Assembly: GCA_023055425.1 (NCBI GenBank)
Contig: JALGPY010000071.1
Location: 248,001 to 312,000, forward strand
Direction: 5' to 3'
Source of the DNA: Linanthus parryae
Lineage: Eukaryota; Streptophyta; Magnoliopsida; Ericales; Polemoniaceae
DNA: 64,000 bases
Position numbers and translations under genes: made by a program. The notes below the pieces were generated by a model. It made no database searches, had not been told where the DNA came from, and worked only from the letters and a program-made list of their open reading frames with translations. Shown piece after piece: positions 20,384-33,433 of this stretch; the first letter of the stretch is position 1; the number at the start of each line of letters is the position of its first letter.

Positions 20384-22622
20384 GGACAAGTCTGTTGGCA
20401 ACTAGTAAGTACTTGCTTTGTACTGCTTTGTTTTCACTGTATTCAGTGCATAGAAGCAGCTCTGGTTGTGAGTTGTGACACCAAATGCGCGATTTCAATA
20501 ATAAATTTGACTTTTTTTATGCTGTCAATCTGTATTCTTGTGCACTTTATACCAATATCTCCATTCTTTGATGGGTAGAAGCCGAAATTGCAAACACTCA
20601 ATCAAGCAAGGTAACATCATAAGGGTCTCAAAGAAGTTTTAAGATAGCTGGACATGATTATTTTCTTTTAGATCACATCCTCTTCTTATGAAGTCTGGAA
20701 GTAAGTATAGCCCACCCCCTAGATGAATATTTGCTGTTGTACTTCCCTGAGTACTTAACAAGCTTGCTAGTTTCGAATATTCACTCTTGGATAGGTATAA
20801 GCAGAAATCTGAGATACGTTCTGTTCCATGGCCTATTTCGAGTCACAACCTCTTCTCATGAAGTTGTTACACTTGTGCTTCTCTGAGTACTTAGCAACCT
20901 AGCCAGAGTTGAGTAAGGCATCAAGGAGGGCGAGCATTCAAACACGAAATCATCCAGTCGATTCTATATTTTTCCAACAAACAGAGATGAAAAACTATCC
21001 GCCTTACGAATCTCGGAGACAAGCTGCTTGGAAGATCAAACCTCAATCAAGACTGTAACGGTTTTTAAAGACTGGGGAAAATATTGAAGAACATCATTGG
21101 AGAATACACCAGAGTGGATCAAGATTTAACTGCATTGGGATTGATGGAAAAATCCAAGTAAAAATAGTGCAGATCTTGGACATTAGGATAGTAAACTAGA
21201 GAGATAACTGCTCGAGTTTAATTGCTAATTCGTTGGAGCCTTTCGTTAGACTCCCTGGGAATATTATGATGAGTTACGAGAAAGGTTTCCCCAATTTGAT
21301 CCCACAACAGGCACTGCAGGTGAAGGAAGCATATGGTAAGGTTACCAAATGAGCAGTAACCTTACTAAATGATTGCAACATTATTAGTCGTACGATAAGA
21401 TCAATTTGAAGTAGCCATCAGATGCATCTACTGTTGGGGTTCAAAAGAATTAGTGGAACAGCAACGTACGAGGACTAGTTTTTAAAATATAGACAATGGT
21501 GCTTTTAAAGGAGATAGAATGTTTTGGTCGTACCATAACATAAGGGCAGAAGAGTCAGTTCACAAAGAAGACACGGGCAGAATTGTTAATTTATCCTTGA
21601 TCTGACCACGTGGACGGCAGTTACGGGCGAGAGCGGCATGGTTTGATAGAGTACCTTAGTTAGTTACCTCATTCTTGTTCATGAGCTGTGTTTGAACCTA
21701 GAAATTGTGCTTTCACGATTTAACACAAATGAAATATCAATTCCTTTCACAATTCACTCTTTCTTTCTCTCGCCTTTCTGATCATTGTGTTCTCCTTCGA
21801 CAATTTGTTAATTCCAATCGTCAATTGAGAAATCCGCCATTTTGCCAGGACAGTTCCTGATTATGCTCCCTCTATTGCTGCTTTTAATCCTTGTTTTTTT
21901 ACCTGTTTTTGAACAATATGTTTTGAATGTTGCCCCTCAGGGTTTGGAGGGTGTTTTGCGGGAGGATGTAGGGGGTGTTCCTCCCCCCAGTTTGAACCTC
22001 CTTAGTCTCTTTTAATTGATCCAGTTTATAAAAAACAAGACAATCACTATTCCAACTTGCAAGTGATATCTGGAAGTTGTTTCCCTGTTAATGTTCTTAT
22101 AATGATCTGCACATTGAGGTCACTACACATAAATGACAATAAACCAATATTCTTGAACGGTAGTATCCTCAATGGTTAGAAAAGCACCTGCACTACAGAA
22201 AATATTCCCTAGCTGTAGAAATCACTGGTTTGTGGCGACGTATCTGTCACTAATATATCAGATATGCCCCATGAAGAATACAGTTCAGATGATGCAAGAG
22301 AGAAGAAACGCATATTGTTTATGCAGAAATAGTTGGCGAGAGAGACCTACAAAAAAACAACGAATGCCTACAAAAGAAAGCGATAAAACAAAGCGGTAGA
22401 GAATCATGTAAGAAAGAAATAACACCGGACATTTTTTTTATGTCACTTTGTACTCGTTATATGCAGGTAGCACACTGAAGGCCAAATCAAATGGCCTTAT
22501 GAGCAGAAATTCAGTAGAGATACACTACTAGAACTCTTTGTATTAGTGTTGAAGAGTGATTGGAACTAACTTTAAAGATACCATGCAAAGACAAAGATTC
22601 GGCTAGCTTTCTGTTCAGAGGA
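20384..22622. other. Intergenic region without supported genes
   Basis: AT-rich. Two diverged copies of a roughly 150-bp segment lie at about 20665-20770 and 20835-20910 (shared CTGAGTACTTA and CCTCTTCTYATGAAG). A short CACTACAGAAAA sequence at about 22191 resembles a CACTA element end, without a partner. Only short, unrecognised open frames occur. Confidence 0.6.
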
Positions 22623-23727
22623 TCAGTAAACTGAAGAAAAACTCTCACTGTATTGAATGAACTTCTGTTCCCCGAGTTTTACTCCGAACAACTTGATAGT
22701 CTCGCCAGTTTTCGGGTCGTGCATGAACTCTTCCGACTTGTCATTACTCAAAACAACCCAGTTAACCTCACCTTTGTACAAAAATCCTTCTACGACGCCA
22801 ATGTTGACTGACAGACTACAAGTCATTTGTCTCGACCATGATTCACAAGCATCCATCACCCACACGTCAAAATAAGCAGGAAAACTAGTAATGTTGCACT
22901 GACGAACATCAATATGAGCAGGAAAACTAATAATGTTGTGCTGACGAACATGAATAAGAGCGATAGTGTCTTTGTAACCCACAAGTTTCGCTCTGAAGAC
23001 CTGATTCGGCAAATTAATAAAATGAAACAACTCATCAGCCATGTCAAAACATAGTATGCTGTTGATTGCTTCCCAGTACATACATGTCCCCACACATATT
23101 GCATTCCTCGTATAATCTCCTGTCTGATGAAGAGCAACACGTTTCTCTGAACACCAGGAATTATCCTTTGACCTAAAAATATTAACTACCACAGTATTTT
23201 GCAAAAACTCAATATGAGCGACCTTAAACGTTTCCGCAATTGAATCAAAACAAAATCCACAAGTATAGTTTTTCTTCTTATATTCATTGGGGTTGTGTCC
23301 ATCGATTTGCCTAAACTTTCCGGTGGCTGGGTTCCATACTATGAACCCTTTCAGACATGTGTAGGCTGACCATTCCTGATATGTGGAGGAAGCCAAGCAA
23401 ATTAACCCGTTAGAACAACCCACTACCTCTACGCACTCCATATAAAACGGAATCGTTAACTTTATTGGGACATTGAAGAACCGGAACGATATGGTGGTAG
23501 ACATAACATCGGAAACAGCCCTTTCAAGGAATATAGAAAATCCTTTTTTGCTTTCGTTATCAACGTACTCGAGAGTGAATTCAGGAGAGATTATTAGGTT
23601 GTACCAGAATTTGCAGACGCACTTGAATCGTAGAAGAGATCTGATCGGCACTCTGAGGAGGATCTCTCTAATTAGGTCATATGGTAATTCTGTTTTTCTC
23701 TTATTGGAACTGGGATGTGGTAGTAAC
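22623..23727 (-). pseudogene. F-box gene, 3' part, separated from its start by the giant MULE
   Basis: On the - strand this encodes an F-box (LPYDLIREILLRVPIRSLLRF, at about 23600-23680) and an F-box-associated domain (GCSNGLICLAS, VWNPATGKFRQI, GFCFDSIAETFKV, VWVMDACESW), with a stop at 22623-22625. No ATG precedes the F-box on this side. The first codons lie at 41948-41961, beyond the MULE. The two parts, 1105 and 14 nt when the 9-bp duplication is counted once, give 373 codons in phase, the length expected for the family. The gene was therefore intact until the insertion. A short in-frame duplication (two similar IxVRQxNIxSFPA segments) lies near 22860-22940. Confidence 0.88.
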
Positions 23728-23749
23728 GGGGTTGTCTATGGTGCGTCCC
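23728..23749 (+). repeat. Left terminal inverted repeat of the MULE, copy 1
   Basis: 22 bp ending in TATGGTGCGTCCC, matching 41917-41938 inverted at GG and at CT.TGGTGCGTCCC. Preceded by the target duplication 23719-23727. Confidence 0.85.
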
Positions 23750-24194
23750 TTAATAGGGTTCCGTACAACTTTTTATTTTTTTTTGTGGTCCCCGCTACTA
23801 CAGGACAAAAAATGTTACCCGCTATAGCAGGTAACCTCGGCTAGAGATATAGTTGTTAAGAGTTTTTCTCGCTTTAGATAAAGTTCTTAATATCTACGCG
23901 GCTAACAGATAGAAAAGACTACCATATAGTTAGTAGAGTTTAACAGGTAGAAGGAGTTCCCTCATTTAAGAAAGCATTGTTAACAATTTGAGTTTTATTG
24001 TTAATAAATAACGATGAAATTAACTACAAGCAGACCAATATCAACTCAAAAGTCCTTTAAAGGCATGTTTAAAGATTAATACCAGAACAATTCAACAATA
24101 ACATTAAAATAAGGTGATACTTGTTCAATATCATCTCCCAGGTCGTCTTTCTTGTCAAGTAATCACGAATAAAATCACTCTAAACAGACCTATA

Positions 24195-27128
24195 TCATTC
24201 ATGCTTGTTTTTCTTGGACTGACTACTCGATTGAGACCAGAAGTATTCCTCTTTAACATCAAACTCAAGTGGCAGTTCTGCAAAATCGTCTTCCGGATCG
24301 TCCACTTGTTCGACGGAGTCCACCGGAGGATTGGGGCATGTTGTCCTGTTGTGTCCCAGCTCCTTGCAATTGCCACACCTCCTTCTCTTGTCTTTCTTTG
24401 GTCCCTTTGGGCATTTAGTGTCCGGGGGGTTCGGATTCTTCACATGGGCGTAGGGATTTTCTTCCTTCTTAATCTCTCCTTGTGTCCCGGCTCCTTGTGT
24501 ACCCAGAAAAGTTTTAGAAACCATTCTCTGCATTTTCCGAATCCCGTCGGCCATATGCTCTCTGAAGAACCTCATTGTCTCGCCAGTAGTACAACCCAAA
24601 CTGTAATACAGTTGAACTTCGTTCCTCGAGGAAGCCCGGCGCATGGCTTGCAAATCTGGGTCATCAGTTTTCTTCCCAACAGGCTCCTTCATTGATGGCT
24701 CGGTTCGGTAGAATTCTTTGTCAGTTTTGGTCCACCTTTTGGCAATTAAAGAGTTTGGGATCCTCTGTACTCCCTTTTGTTTCAGAACAAACAACATGTG
24801 TTTGCAAATCATATACGATGTTTCCCAACGAAAACACGTGCAACGGAGAAGCCTATTATCATGACGACATTGAACAACTTGCTGAAGCAAGAAAAGATAG
24901 GGTGGTTAGAAATTAAGAAGGAAATGAAAATACAAATGAACACAAGGATAGACAGATTGTAACCTGGTACTAGATAGAAGAGGACAATAGTTCAAAGACT
25001 GTGACATTAATACTTATTTGTTACACTTTAAGACTTAAGATATCATTGATAACATTAAGGAAACATGACAAGATTATTTAGAAATAAAAATGCAGTACAC
25101 GAGTACATAGTATATAAATATGTAAATTGAAGCAGATGTACATACCACGGATCTCTTCATTTGACCTCTCATCACGTAGAACAAGTCCAAGCTCTCTTCT
25201 GGAACAGTTTTGACTTCAAAGACTCTATAATCATCACCCTTTGCAGCTTGTTTCCTAAACATGTTGAAGACATTTTCGGTGAAGACCTCTGCTGCATGGC
25301 GTTCGAGTTCCGTGAACCCTGTTGTTATCACCGGGTCTGATTGGTCGGAGCGATGGTGTGCCTTACGCTCGTTGTTGCGTAGCTTGTCAACCCCTGTCGT
25401 GAATCCCTTGCAAGCATTGGTCAATTTGTCCGAGTGGGACATATAATCCTTGACAAAACTGTTGATGCTCTCGCATCTCGAGGTCGTCGTTTGCAACGCA
25501 AAAAAATGATCCTTCAAGTATGTCTCCGCCCACAAGTGGCGGTTCATATATGTGACCTGGACCCAATTCTTATCAGCAATGTTCCATCTGGTAAGCATTG
25601 CATGCCAATCATCATGCCAAAATTTTTCAGGTTTCCTACTATGCAAGCACTTTTTAAAATCAACCATGAAGCCATCTCCCAACTTCAGATTAGCCTGGGC
25701 GTTCCGACAAAGATGCCAAGAACACAGACGATGTCTTGCCTCTGGGAAATTATCCATAATAGCTTTTCTCATTGCCAAATCGCCATCCGTGATGACGGAC
25801 AAAGGCTTCTTATCATTCATTACCTTCATCAGGCACTTCAAAACCCAATCATATGTTTCTGCTGTCTCGTCGTTGAGAAAAGCACAGGCAAAAATAGTCG
25901 TCTGGTAGTGATTGTTCACGCCAGATAGAATTACAAATGGTTTTTGATAGATGTTGGTCTTGTACGTTGCATCAAAAATGAGTACATCGCCAAATCTGTG
26001 GTAATCTACCACTGATCTCCTATCACACCAGAAAACACTTTCAAGCTCATGATTTTTACCTGTTCTGAACCTACAAAAACAATAAATAACACTTAGGGAA
26101 ACAGAAAGATTAGTTACATAAATGATGTTAACTCTAACAGTTCAGAAAGTAAGTTTAACAAATAAGTATGAGCCTAACTGAACAGTAGATAGACCTTAAC
26201 AGATAAGATAGCACTCTTAATTGTTAAGAAGTAAACTTACTCCCTGAACACGCCATAGTGACTGTGCTTCAAACTGTCAATGTACATCAAGGTCTGCTGC
26301 CCATCTCCTTCATTTGAATATATCTTGTCCATAGAGGCCATTTTATTGTAAAGATCTTTCTGTGTGTAACCCAACTTGTTATAACCGCCGGCTTGTTTAA
26401 CCATCAAAAGAAAGCTTTGGCAATACTTGATCCCCACCTCCTTCAAAGATCTGACCAGTTCAACATCAGCCTCAGAGACCTTTCGGTGTGACCGGTGGTT
26501 GCTCGCGCATTGTGGTTCCGAAAGTTCGTGTGAATGACCGGGTTCGAATTGAACCACCTTAAAAGGCTCGGTAGGTGAAGTTCTTGATATTTTTACACGA
26601 GCTTTGCATACACACCTAGTGTTTCTGGTATGCTCCCGTTTCCTATTTTCTTTGTACAGGACCTTCTCGGAGCGCAAGCCTTGTCGGGCACACACGTATA
26701 TCCTTGACTTTATGCATTCTTTCGTTTCCGGGTCGAAGTACCGGCGGTTGCACCTTCTAATCCCGAAGCCAAGAATCAGTGCGTAGAGGTTGTACCAGTC
26801 ATAAGCTTGAACCTCATTTTCAAAAGTCATTTCCATAACATCTTCCTTGGTAACCATTATTCCTGCATAAAACTTAAAATTACTCTCTGTATAACTACAG
26901 TCATTAACTTAAACTGTAAGAACGCATACCTGGTATGATCTCTCCATTTGGAACTTCCATAATAGAGTTTCTGGTTGCATCTTCTCCATAGCTCTCTGTA
27001 AGAGTGATGTCCAAACATTCATCTTCATCTAAGACCTCGAAATCGTATTCTTCTTCCTCATAATCATGAGGCAAAGATACCAAACCCTTGCCACGAACTC
27101 CACTCTCACAAATTTCCCTCCCTCTCAT
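24195..27128 (-). CDS. MULE transposase, four exons, 810 aa
   Basis: Exons 27128-26930, 26862-26241, 26070-25146 and 24881-24195, all with GT-AG borders and matching phase (2433 nt). An acidic N-terminal part is followed by a FAR1/WRKY-GCM1-type DNA-binding region (residues about 75-180, with paired Cys and a GHSH motif). The DDE domain has Asp307 (FDATYKTN), Asp369 (VITDGD) and Glu474 (SRCESINSF), with CSWHLCRN between. A SWIM zinc finger (C596-x-C598...C608-x-H610) and a C-terminal CCHC knuckle (C751, C754, H759, C764) complete it. These are the domains of plant MuDR/FAR1-family transposases, which cut and insert at terminal inverted repeats in the nucleus. No lesion is seen, so it may be active. 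Confidence 0.9.
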
Positions 27129-27186
27129 CTGAAATTGGTTTGTTTCACTTTCTGGTTCTCAGATTGACCTCCTTCTCAACCTTATA

Positions 27187-27603
27187 TTCAAAGAAGAAGA
27201 CCCCAACAACCAAAAGGTAGTATTGCACTATTTTGGATACAAAATTTTTAAAGACATGAAGAACTCTTTAATTTTTTACCTTAATGAATACGAAATCTCT
27301 GAAAAGTTTATCTCCTCATTAATATATGGATGTAGTATAATAAATTCCTCAGCTACCAAGACTGTGGTGTCAGTGAGATGAAACTTTAATATTCTCGAAC
27401 CCAGTTACAGGATTTAAGAAAGCAACCTTAATAGTTTAAAGAGAAACAGTTCACTAAGCTTATTTTGTGGGCAGCAGAACCATTCAATGCCTAACATAAA
27501 TGAGCCAGACCAACCATATCCTTAAATTCTAGCCACTTTGGCAGGAAAAGCTGAAGTTTCATCAAGGATACTTTAATTCTGCTAACTACCAAGCCATATG
27601 AGG
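27187..27603. repeat. Direct repeat, unit 1, upstream of transposase
   Basis: Shares long stretches with 27664-28113, including TTCAAAGAAGAAGACC at the start, AAGCTTATTTTGTGGGCAGC in the middle and CCAAGCCATATGAGG at the end. Confidence 0.9.
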
Positions 27604-27663
27604 TGTTCATATGAAACTGTTCCATCCTATCTAAGATTGTGAGATACCTTAAAATAGCAGATT

Positions 27664-28113
27664 TTCAAAGAAGAAGACCCCAACAACCAAAAGGTAGTAT
27701 TGCACTATTTTGGATACAAAATTTTAAAGACACATAGATTGCTTTAAGTTATTACCTTAATGAATACGAAATCTCTGAAAAGTTTATCTCCTCATTAATA
27801 TATGGATGTAATATAATAAATTCCTCAGCTACCAAGACCGTGGTGTCAGTGAGTTGAGAATCTAACAATCTTGATTTTACTTTTTAGAGAGCATCTTTAA
27901 CATTTTTAACTGCCCTTAAAGATTTAAGATATCATCTTTAATAGTTTAAAGAGAAACTTTTCACTAAGCTTATTTTGTGGGCAGCAGAACCATTCAATGC
28001 CTATTATAAATGAAGCATACAAACAATATAATACAGTTATAGCCACTTTGGCAGGAAAAGCTGAAGGTTCATCAATGTTGATTTAACTCTGCTAACTACC
28101 AAGCCATATGAGG
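27664..28113. repeat. Direct repeat, unit 2, upstream of transposase
   Basis: The partner of 27187-27603, with scattered substitutions and small indels. Confidence 0.9.
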
Positions 28114-28206
28114 AGTACAAAAGATGCGACATCCAAAACAACCCACAACATCCAAAAGGACAGAAACATTGTTCGTAAAACAAAGTCACAACAACATTAC
28201 ACAAAT

Positions 28207-31200
28207 TTACTTTTTCTGCTGCTTCTTCCCCGCCGTCTTCTTCTTCTTCTTCTTCTTCTCCGCAGACCTCAATGCAACATAGGAAACAGTCGAAAACTTG
28301 CGGTACAAACTGTAAAATGCATACCGGTGGTCCTCATCCTCCATCAGTTCCTTTAACCCAAGATAATTCTTGTTAAATACGCAGTTATAGCTCGATCTCC
28401 CCATTTCATTCGCAATCCAGATTCTGAGGTTGGGAGCCTGGACAGAGAACTTCTTCTTTGGAACTGGAATCAGGTCCCTCAAATGACTCATGAAGAAGCA
28501 GACATGAGGACCACAGTCATTCCTGACAGATGAAAATAGAATGCAGCCTTAATATATATCACAGACATGTAAATGGATTAGTTAGCTATGTTAAGTAGTT
28601 AGCTTATTACCCATTTGATTGCTGGGGAACATCGTCGTTCATGTACCACACCTGCCAGCGTCGTATGTCATCATTGTATTCTGAGTAGTTGGTGAGCATT
28701 GTGTGCATTTGCCCAATTTTGGCAGCAACGTCGACCTCAGAATACCCCATGCCGGTATGCGAGTCCAAGACGAATATTTCTTGGTCAACAAAAGAAATAA
28801 CCATCATGAACCAGTGCAGGTGATCGACATTCAACGGAACGGCGATCTAATCATTAAAAATTCAAGATAAAGTAAGTCATACAAAAGAACAAAGTAGCTT
28901 GTATTGATAGTATTCGGAATACTTACGTATCCCATCTCGCTCCACTCTCCTCCCGACTGTTCGTGTGCCTTGACGTATTCGAGGACTTTTGTGGGCTGAA
29001 CAAAAATTATAACTAATCAGGTATTTTCCTAGATGAATTTTGAATTGAGTCATATCATAAAAATGACAAGGCAGTGAACTTACAGAATAACACGTGCCGA
29101 GGAACCAAATCCGCTTGATTCCTTGGAATTCCCGGCTACGTTCATGAAGATGAAGGAATTGCATGTAAGCATCCATCACCTCATCGTCAAACCATTTTTC
29201 ATCCCGGAGGCGCCAAGCGGACGACCTCGTCAGTTTGGCCATGCCACCCATATCAGCAACTATCTCACTGCATATTATATATGATACACAACCAGAAGTA
29301 TAAACATAATGCATGCCACACATAAGAATTATTTAGGAAGTTTGAATGTAAATAAAACTTACGTTTCCAATTCTGGGGGAAGATAAAAATTCTTGTTGGT
29401 GTGTTCGTACGTGCTCGCATACTTGTGCGACATGTAGTAATGGAGCCAGCACTGTTCTGCTTCAGGCATGGGTGGGATAAGAGTCAATTCTTTAGGATTC
29501 ATGTGTTGCTTATACAACGATATCCTCGAAGACGCTCTAATGATCCGATCTGCCTTTCCCCGGACAGTCCCAACCAAGTTTCCCCTTGGGTTCTTCGGAG
29601 AACCATGAACAAGGAATGGCTGGGGAGGTACATTGGAGGCCACCTAATAAATCAACAAAGTCATTAGGGGTGTTAAAACTTTAAAAATAAATCTCAAATA
29701 TTAAGATATCAACTTTAAGACATTTACCTCAGTGCTGGAGCTGATTGTGTAGACCACCTTCATGGGAGAGTTAACCTCAGCCTCCTCCATCTTCTGCTTC
29801 TTCTTAGCTCTTAGTTCTTCTTCACACTTTTCCTTCTCTTTCTTCTTCTGAGCTCCTTCCTCTTCCCCCTTTTTCTTACCCCCTTCCTCTTCCTCCTTCT
29901 TCTCATCCTCTTCATTCTTCTTCTCTTCTTCCTTCTTCTTCTCTTCTTCCTTCTTCTTCTCTTCTTCCTCATCCTCCTTCTTCTTCTGTTCTTCCTTCTC
30001 CTTTTCCTTCCACAGGGACATAAGATACTCTTTGTCAAGCTTTTCAACCACCTGTCCCACAATGCACTTCCAAAAATCCTCTGGTAGAGGTGGAGGCAGT
30101 AGTTGGACTACTGGTGCAACAACTTTTTCAGTTTTGGGCTCATCATCAGCTTTTTTCAACTTCAACTACATACAAAAACAGAGTTGAGAGACATAAACTT
30201 AAGATAGTAATCTTAATATATAAACAGGACACTTTAATGTCAATGTTAAAGTTCACTCACATTGTTGTTTTGTTGGACATACTTCCATCTCTTGGAAACA
30301 TCAGAGGTTTCCCAGAATTTCAACCTTGGAATTGCTTCCTTATCCTGACATCCTTTTGGGTTTTCCAGATACTTTGGGCAGAACTTTTCCATGTACAAAA
30401 GCTAGAAAAGTAAAATTGAGATGGCAGAATTTAAGAATGTGCTCTTAATATTTTAAACTTCATGATCAAAATAACTGAAAAAGAGTTAGAGATTTACCAA
30501 AGGAATCAGCACGCAACCAGTTCCGCGAAGGGTTGTTCCAGTCTGAGCCTTAACTTGCTGTGTCTTGAAGTGATCCAGCCATAAGGCTGCCCAGTTTACC
30601 TCTTTCAGGTGCTCCAAATTAACAACAAGATTAGCAAGACCTCTCCGGACTCCTGCTCGTCCTATCGGCATTCCCAGTGCACCCAAGATCAAGCAAACAG
30701 CCCTTCGTTTCCACTCATCATTCAACAGCAGCCTGTTCTCATCCGCCTTGAACCACGGCGCGTACTCACCGAAAGTTGTGTTGTCCTTAACGAGCCCGAT
30801 ACTTTCCTCAACTATGCGGAGTAGCATCGGATCGACCTCCGGGAACTCTGTTTCTCCGTAGCATCGGATTCCAAATAGCCACCCGACAACTTCCGGTGTT
30901 ATCTCCACGGTGCGGCCGTGCGCTGTCAAGTACCCGTCGGTATCGTAGCACTTGTAAATGAATTGGTTGAATTTCTCTGGGGTTTCCGTGATCTTTAGGT
31001 GCTGTAGTCCTCCAAGGCCCACTTCGTGCATCCATGCTTTCTGTTCAACCGTCATTTCTTTAAAAAGATTCTTAACAGAGGGCAGGCTCATGTAACTCTG
31101 AATTCGCCTTGGATTCTTCAACTTTTTAACTGACTTACCCTTCAGCTTGGCTTCAGCCGCCTTCTTCTTCAACTTTTCCTTCTCCCCCGTCGACTTCCTT

Positions 31201-32848
31201 TTCAAAGAACCTTCTCTTTTCCGCTTGTCTTTTTCTTGATGAGCCGCTGTGAGATAAGGTTCCTTCTGGATATTGGTCATGCATTTCCACTCCAAGTTGA
31301 TGCTTTGTAGGACCGCTTTGGTCATCCTCATTTTAGGATCTATTTTCCGAAGACTGTGCATCCTCACATTTCTGAAATTATGAAAATCAACCCATAATTT
31401 AAATTTACAGAGGCATACAATAAACTAAAACAGCAACAAACAATTAAAATTAAACTTGGGTTGGCCATTAGAGATGAAGTAATAACATGCAAACTTTAAC
31501 AGAAAGGGCAGTAAATATATTAGATTGAGGTTCTAATAGATAAGAAATTAACTGCAGATCAGGAGACACATAATTTAAACAAACTTTTTGCGAGAGTAAA
31601 ATCATACTTGTATCTGATGTAGGCACTCATGGAATTGCCATGGTGAGCTTCATCATCACTCTCATCCTCATCTCCTTTGTATTCCTCCACATCTCCATTC
31701 TCTTCCTCATCTGACTCCTCCTCATCTGACTCCTCCTCATCATTTTCTTGCTGTTCAATCTGTTTGTCCTTCTCATTCTTCCTCATCTCAAAGCTGTACT
31801 TGCTTACATCATGATCCTCATCACTAGAGGATTCCAAGGCCCTTTTCTCGTAATTGTCTCGTTGCTCCCGTGGTAAATTGCAAAATAGGGCATACATCTG
31901 TAACAAAAGTTGGGGAGGCATATCCTTGTCTCTCAATTTGAAAGCATATTTCCTCTCCTCACTGTCATATGTAAACAGTCGCAATTTAACGGAACCCCCA
32001 AATTAACAGTCATATGTAAACAGTTGCAAAAAAAGGCTATCAGTTTTATAACAATAGTAAGATTTATCAAAAATTAAGAAAAAGCAATTAACAGCTAAAG
32101 TCAGCAGAACACATTACTAAAGTTTGAAAGGTCAATTCTTTAGATAGCATATTTAATAAAGTTCATGTTTTTAACAGAAGATTACTTACATGAACATGTC
32201 AAATCCAGGTGTGTGCTGGATGTTCTTTACTTCATCTTCTAAGCTCTTTCCCCTTTTCTTAGAAACCTTTTTCTTTCCCCTTTTCTTCAATGGTCTTGGT
32301 GGGGCTGGCTTTTTCCTTGGTGACCTCCTTGGGATGTTCACAATTTTGTCCTCCTCCGAAGTGAAGTGAAGCTGCTTCTTGGCTTTCTTCTTCCTCTCAA
32401 TGTCTTCTTCAATAGTCTCTGGATTCTTTCTCTTCTCAACTGAGGCAGCAGCATCGGCCAATTGGATTATGCCACTAGCATCCTCGAACTGTGGTCCTTC
32501 GACCATTGATAAAGGAAGGACTTTTGTTGAATCTTCCCAGATTTGTCTACCAATTGCGTCGGTGGAGTTAGGGTGTGCCTCTTTTGCCTCTTCATCTGAA
32601 TCCCCACCTCCAATTTTGGTTTTGATGGAGTTTCCCTCTTCTGTTTTGGAGCCCCCATCTCCTACTGGTTCTCGAGGGCTAGATCCTCGATCTTTGGTTG
32701 GGTTCAAGACAGGAGTGAGGGGATTTGCAGTTAAAAGGACTTCCAAATTAACCGAGCTTACCTCCTGGTTTAGATCTGAAATCACCTTATCGATGTCTTT
32801 GGAAGGTGAAATCTGCTCCCCTACGCCTGTATCTTCCTGGTCCGCCAT
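28207..32848 (-). CDS. Ulp1-type cysteine protease (C48) carried by the MULE, left gene, 1183 aa
   Basis: Ten exons: 32848-32190, 31961-31608, 31371-30498, 30401-30261, 30165-29728, 29643-29363, 29267-29084, 28995-28927, 28846-28611, 28522-28207. All borders are GT-AG and phases agree (3552 nt). Long charged N-terminal regions (basic PRRSPRKK, acidic E/D runs) carry a weak HMG-box-like helix (EWKCMTNIQKEPYLTAA). A conserved plant-MULE domain follows (AHGRTVEITPEVVGWLFGIR), then a Lys/Glu repeat region (about 29790-30010). The C-terminal Ulp1 domain has His1011 (LHW), Asp1028 (VLD) and Cys1082 (NDCG) as a catalytic triad. Ulp1 proteases cleave SUMO or related modifiers; the substrate here is unknown. 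A basic Lys-rich tail ends it. It is paralogous to 35991-40596. Confidence 0.85.
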
Positions 32849-32891
32849 GGATTTGTGATAGAGATGGAAGGGGAAGTTGAATTCGGGAAAC

Positions 32892-32938
<47 letters not shown>

Positions 32939-33433
32939 TAGGGCTGGTCTAGGTTCGTCTGGTTTGTGGTTGCTAGTAATGAAGAAACCTCGGAGAGAGA
33001 GAGAGATATTTGGTTGTGTGGTTGCCAGTAATGAAGAGGATGGGACAACTGACATTAAAATTTGCAAATTTCAAATTTTTCATAAAAAGCTATCTACATT
33101 TTTAGACAAAAACACAAATATTTTAAAGACTCCATCTTAACGTAACAAACATATTGTTTTTTTAATTTCTTTAGTTGTGGAGTGTCATAATTAATTTTAT
33201 TTTGTATTATTGGTATATTATTATATTAGTATTGCCATGACAGTGTGTACAAATGTAGAAAACACAAGTATCGCCATCTTTGCGTTTGCATTTGACTGTC
33301 TCTTAACATCTCCTTCTAAATATATTAATATAATTTTCATAATTCTGAACTCTAGAGAGAACTCTATCTTATTTTTTAATACACTCATCACTGTAAAATT
33401 TTATTAACTTTTTGTTTGTTCATCAATTGGTTA
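32849..33433. promoter_or_regulatory. Probable promoter and 5' UTR of the left ULP gene
   Basis: It holds a (GA)n microsatellite at about 32896-32931, CT-rich on the sense strand, then AT-rich DNA. One copy of the 18-nt motif TTAA-N8-TCTTAA lies at 33123-33140. No gene is seen. Confidence 0.45.

Larger units (their letters stand above)
27129..28206. promoter_or_regulatory. Spacer upstream of the MULE transposase, with a direct duplication
   Basis: It lies between the 5' end of the transposase gene and the 3' end of the left ULP gene, so it should hold the transposase promoter. It consists mostly of two diverged direct copies, 27187-27603 and 27664-28113. Each contains the 18-nt motif TTAAGA-N8-TTAA (27414-27431 and 27924-27941). 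The second MULE copy has the same arrangement at 60741-61670. Confidence 0.6.

Noticed and set aside
22185..22260. CACTACAGAAAA...GTGGCGACG sequence resembling a CACTA transposon end
   Set aside because: Only one short end, no inverted partner and no 3-bp duplication found; too weak to annotate.
24114..24695. 193-codon frame on the + strand
   Set aside because: It is antisense to the conserved SWIM and zinc-knuckle exon of the MULE transposase, and it recurs at 57669-58250 only because the element does.
29811..30062. Arg/Lys-rich frame
   Set aside because: A shifted reading of the Lys/Glu repeat exon of the ULP gene.
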